Shown here one piece after another: positions 6,988 through 7,592 of a stretch of DNA of 7,592 nt. The stretch lies in contig JABUUG010000051.1 in NCBI GenBank assembly GCA_021443285.1, positions 12,338 to 19,929 of the forward strand. Reading direction: 5' to 3'. Each line of letters starts with the position of its first letter. The first letter of the stretch is position 1. Below the pieces are notes generated by a model. It was given only the letters and a program-made list of their open reading frames with translations. It made no database searches and was not told the origin of the DNA. The position numbers and the translations under genes were made by a program. The DNA is from Bacteroidaceae bacterium. Its GTDB lineage: Bacteria > Bacteroidota > Bacteroidia > Bacteroidales > Bacteroidaceae.

Positions 6988-7015
6988 GTTATTGATGAGT
7001 TATTGTTGGTTATTG
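6988..7015. repeat. Three GTTATTG repeats before the binding-protein gene
   Basis: GTTATTG occurs on the plus strand at 6988, 6999 and 7009, spaced 11 and 10 bases. On the coding strand this is CAATAAC repeated, ending three bases before the ATG at 6984. The unit differs from the ACTATT array before thrC but has the same kind of position and A/T character. It is probably transcribed as an unstructured leader. Confidence 0.7.
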
Positions 7016-7024
7016 GTTAATGCG

Positions 7025-7037
7025 GGGGGATTTGGAT
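7025..7037 (-). promoter_or_regulatory. Shared 13-bp leader word, copy 2 (ATCCAAATCCCCC)
   Basis: Identical to 894-906 on the same strand and ending 40 bases before the ATG of the binding-protein gene, against 41 for thrC. Here the C run is one base longer (six C). Its 5' end overlaps by one base the hairpin at 7037-7056. No TAnnTTTG promoter box is seen between it and the start codon, so it is not simply a spaced promoter pair. Confidence 0.5.
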
Positions 7038-7056
7038 TCGGCGAAATATCGCCGAA
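7037..7056. repeat. Perfect 8-bp inverted repeat with 4-base loop
   Basis: TTCGGCGA (7037-7044) and TCGCCGAA (7049-7056) form a perfect eight-pair hairpin around a four-base loop in the gap between the peptidase and the binding-protein gene. There is no T run after it on either strand, so it is not a standard intrinsic terminator. It could be a processing or stability hairpin in the transcript, or an operator palindrome. Confidence 0.65.
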
Positions 7057-7085
7057 CACAGTGGCTCATTTTATGGAGCTGTTTT

Positions 7086-7117
7086 CGGGATTTCGGGGAT
7101 TCGGGATTTCGGGGATT
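7086..7117. repeat. Perfect 16-bp tandem duplication after the peptidase stop codon
   Basis: The 16 bases CGGGATTTCGGGGATT occur twice in tandem without a mismatch (7086-7101 and 7102-7117). The array is separated from the stop codon of the M64 gene (7119-7121) by one base. Each unit is itself two similar halves (CGGGATTT and CGGGGATT). The array therefore lies at the immediate 3' flank of a gene, as the 11-bp array at 974-1028 does for the ApgM-type gene. Confidence 0.9.
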
Positions 7118-7118
7118 G

Positions 7119-7592
7119 TTATTTTGTCAGGAAGTCTGTGTATTTCCGTATTGCGCGGTCGCAGACGGGGCAGAAGAGGTCTTGCGTGTGCATCCAGTTC
7201 ATCATGCAGTTGGGCATTGGGCGGTAGATGCCTTTCTCCAGATAGCCGCCGCCCTCGTATGCTCCGAGCTGCCACTCGCTCATCTGGTGTGTCTGCGCGC
7301 GGTCGTAGCCCTTCGGCGCGGGTGTCGGCACTGGCGTCTTCTTGTCTATGAGGTCTGCCCACTTGCATTTGCCGCCGACGAGTGCGGTGAGGTTCTCCTC
7401 CCACGGCTCCACGCTCAGGTCGTACATGTCGGTGTCGTTGCCCACTTCCACATACTCGTCGCCCAAGCCGAGGAAGAGGTGTCCGAACTCATGCGCGTAG
7501 GTCTTGCGGATGGATTCCGGGCGCGAGAAGATGTGCGCCGCGCTGATGCCGTACCAGTTGTAGATGGCGCCGCCGCCGTACTTCTGCGAGTT
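7119..7592 (-). CDS. M64-family zinc metallopeptidase ('IgA peptidase'), C-terminal 157 residues
   Basis: The frame is open from the right edge to the TAA at 7119-7121; the N-terminal part lies outside the window. Residues 34-47 of the fragment read HEFGHLFLGLGDEY, the signature of peptidase family M64 (HExGHxxxGLxDEY). H34 and H38 are the expected zinc ligands and E35 the general base. Close to the C-terminus, NCMMNWMH and FCPVC (C141, C144) match the conserved tail of the family, so the catalytic domain appears complete on this side. Family members in Bacteroidetes are secreted or surface proteins; the founding member cleaves immunoglobulin A. The substrate here is unknown and an IgA specificity should not be assumed. 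A TTG within the motif (7466) can be mistaken for a start, but the frame continues upstream through the zinc motif. It is first of the three envelope genes seen in the window. Confidence 0.92.
   Translation of the reverse strand, partial: NSQKYGGGAIYNWYGISAAHIFSRPESIRKTYAHEFGHLFLGLGDEYVEVGNDTDMYDLSVEPWEENLTALVGGKCKWADLIDKKTPVPTPAPKGYDRAQTHQMSEWQLGAYEGGGYLEKGIYRPMPNCMMNWMHTQDLFCPVCDRAIRKYTDFLTK

Noticed and set aside
7119..7466. M64 gene as a separate short gene starting at the TTG at 7466
   Set aside because: The same frame continues upstream to the window edge through HEFGHLFLG, the zinc site, so the TTG is an internal leucine codon.

Overview
The window reads as a chromosomal segment from a member of the Bacteroidales, most likely Prevotellaceae. 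This rests on three things: the threonine operon order thrA - ApgM-type protein - thrC, the M64 'IgA peptidase' and OMP_b-brl type outer-membrane protein families, and the lack of clear Shine-Dalgarno sites. The genus is an inference; no rRNA or other marker gene is present. All six genes lie on the minus strand, so transcription runs from high to low coordinates.

Right part (7592 to 5095): a three-gene group for the cell envelope. First is the C-terminal 157 residues of an M64-family zinc metallopeptidase, entering from the right edge. Then, after a repeat-filled gap of 134 bases, comes a periplasmic binding-protein-like protein with a signal peptide. Six bases later comes a small beta-barrel outer-membrane protein. 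A strong hairpin at about 4985-5012 probably ends this transcript.

Middle and left part (4718 to 1): the threonine operon. thrA (fused aspartokinase / homoserine dehydrogenase) is followed after 11 bases by an alkaline-phosphatase-superfamily protein of the ApgM type, and after 177 bases by thrC (threonine synthase, cut by the left edge after 284 residues). ThrA catalyses the aspartate phosphorylation and homoserine-forming steps, and ThrC turns O-phosphohomoserine into threonine. The ApgM-type protein sits exactly where a homoserine kinase is needed and no GHMP-type ThrB is seen. It is therefore best read as the proposed non-orthologous homoserine kinase. Aspartate-semialdehyde dehydrogenase is not in the window.

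The non-coding parts are more structured than usual. The thrA leader holds three copies of one short element that could form competing hairpins. The apgM-thrC gap holds an 11-bp tandem array. The gaps before thrC and before the binding-protein gene share a 13-bp word (ATCCAAATCCCCC on the coding strand) at nearly the same distance, 41 and 40 bases, from the start codon, each followed by AT-rich short repeats. I see no tRNA, rRNA, CRISPR array, insertion sequence or phage gene, and no clear novel defence or mobile system.
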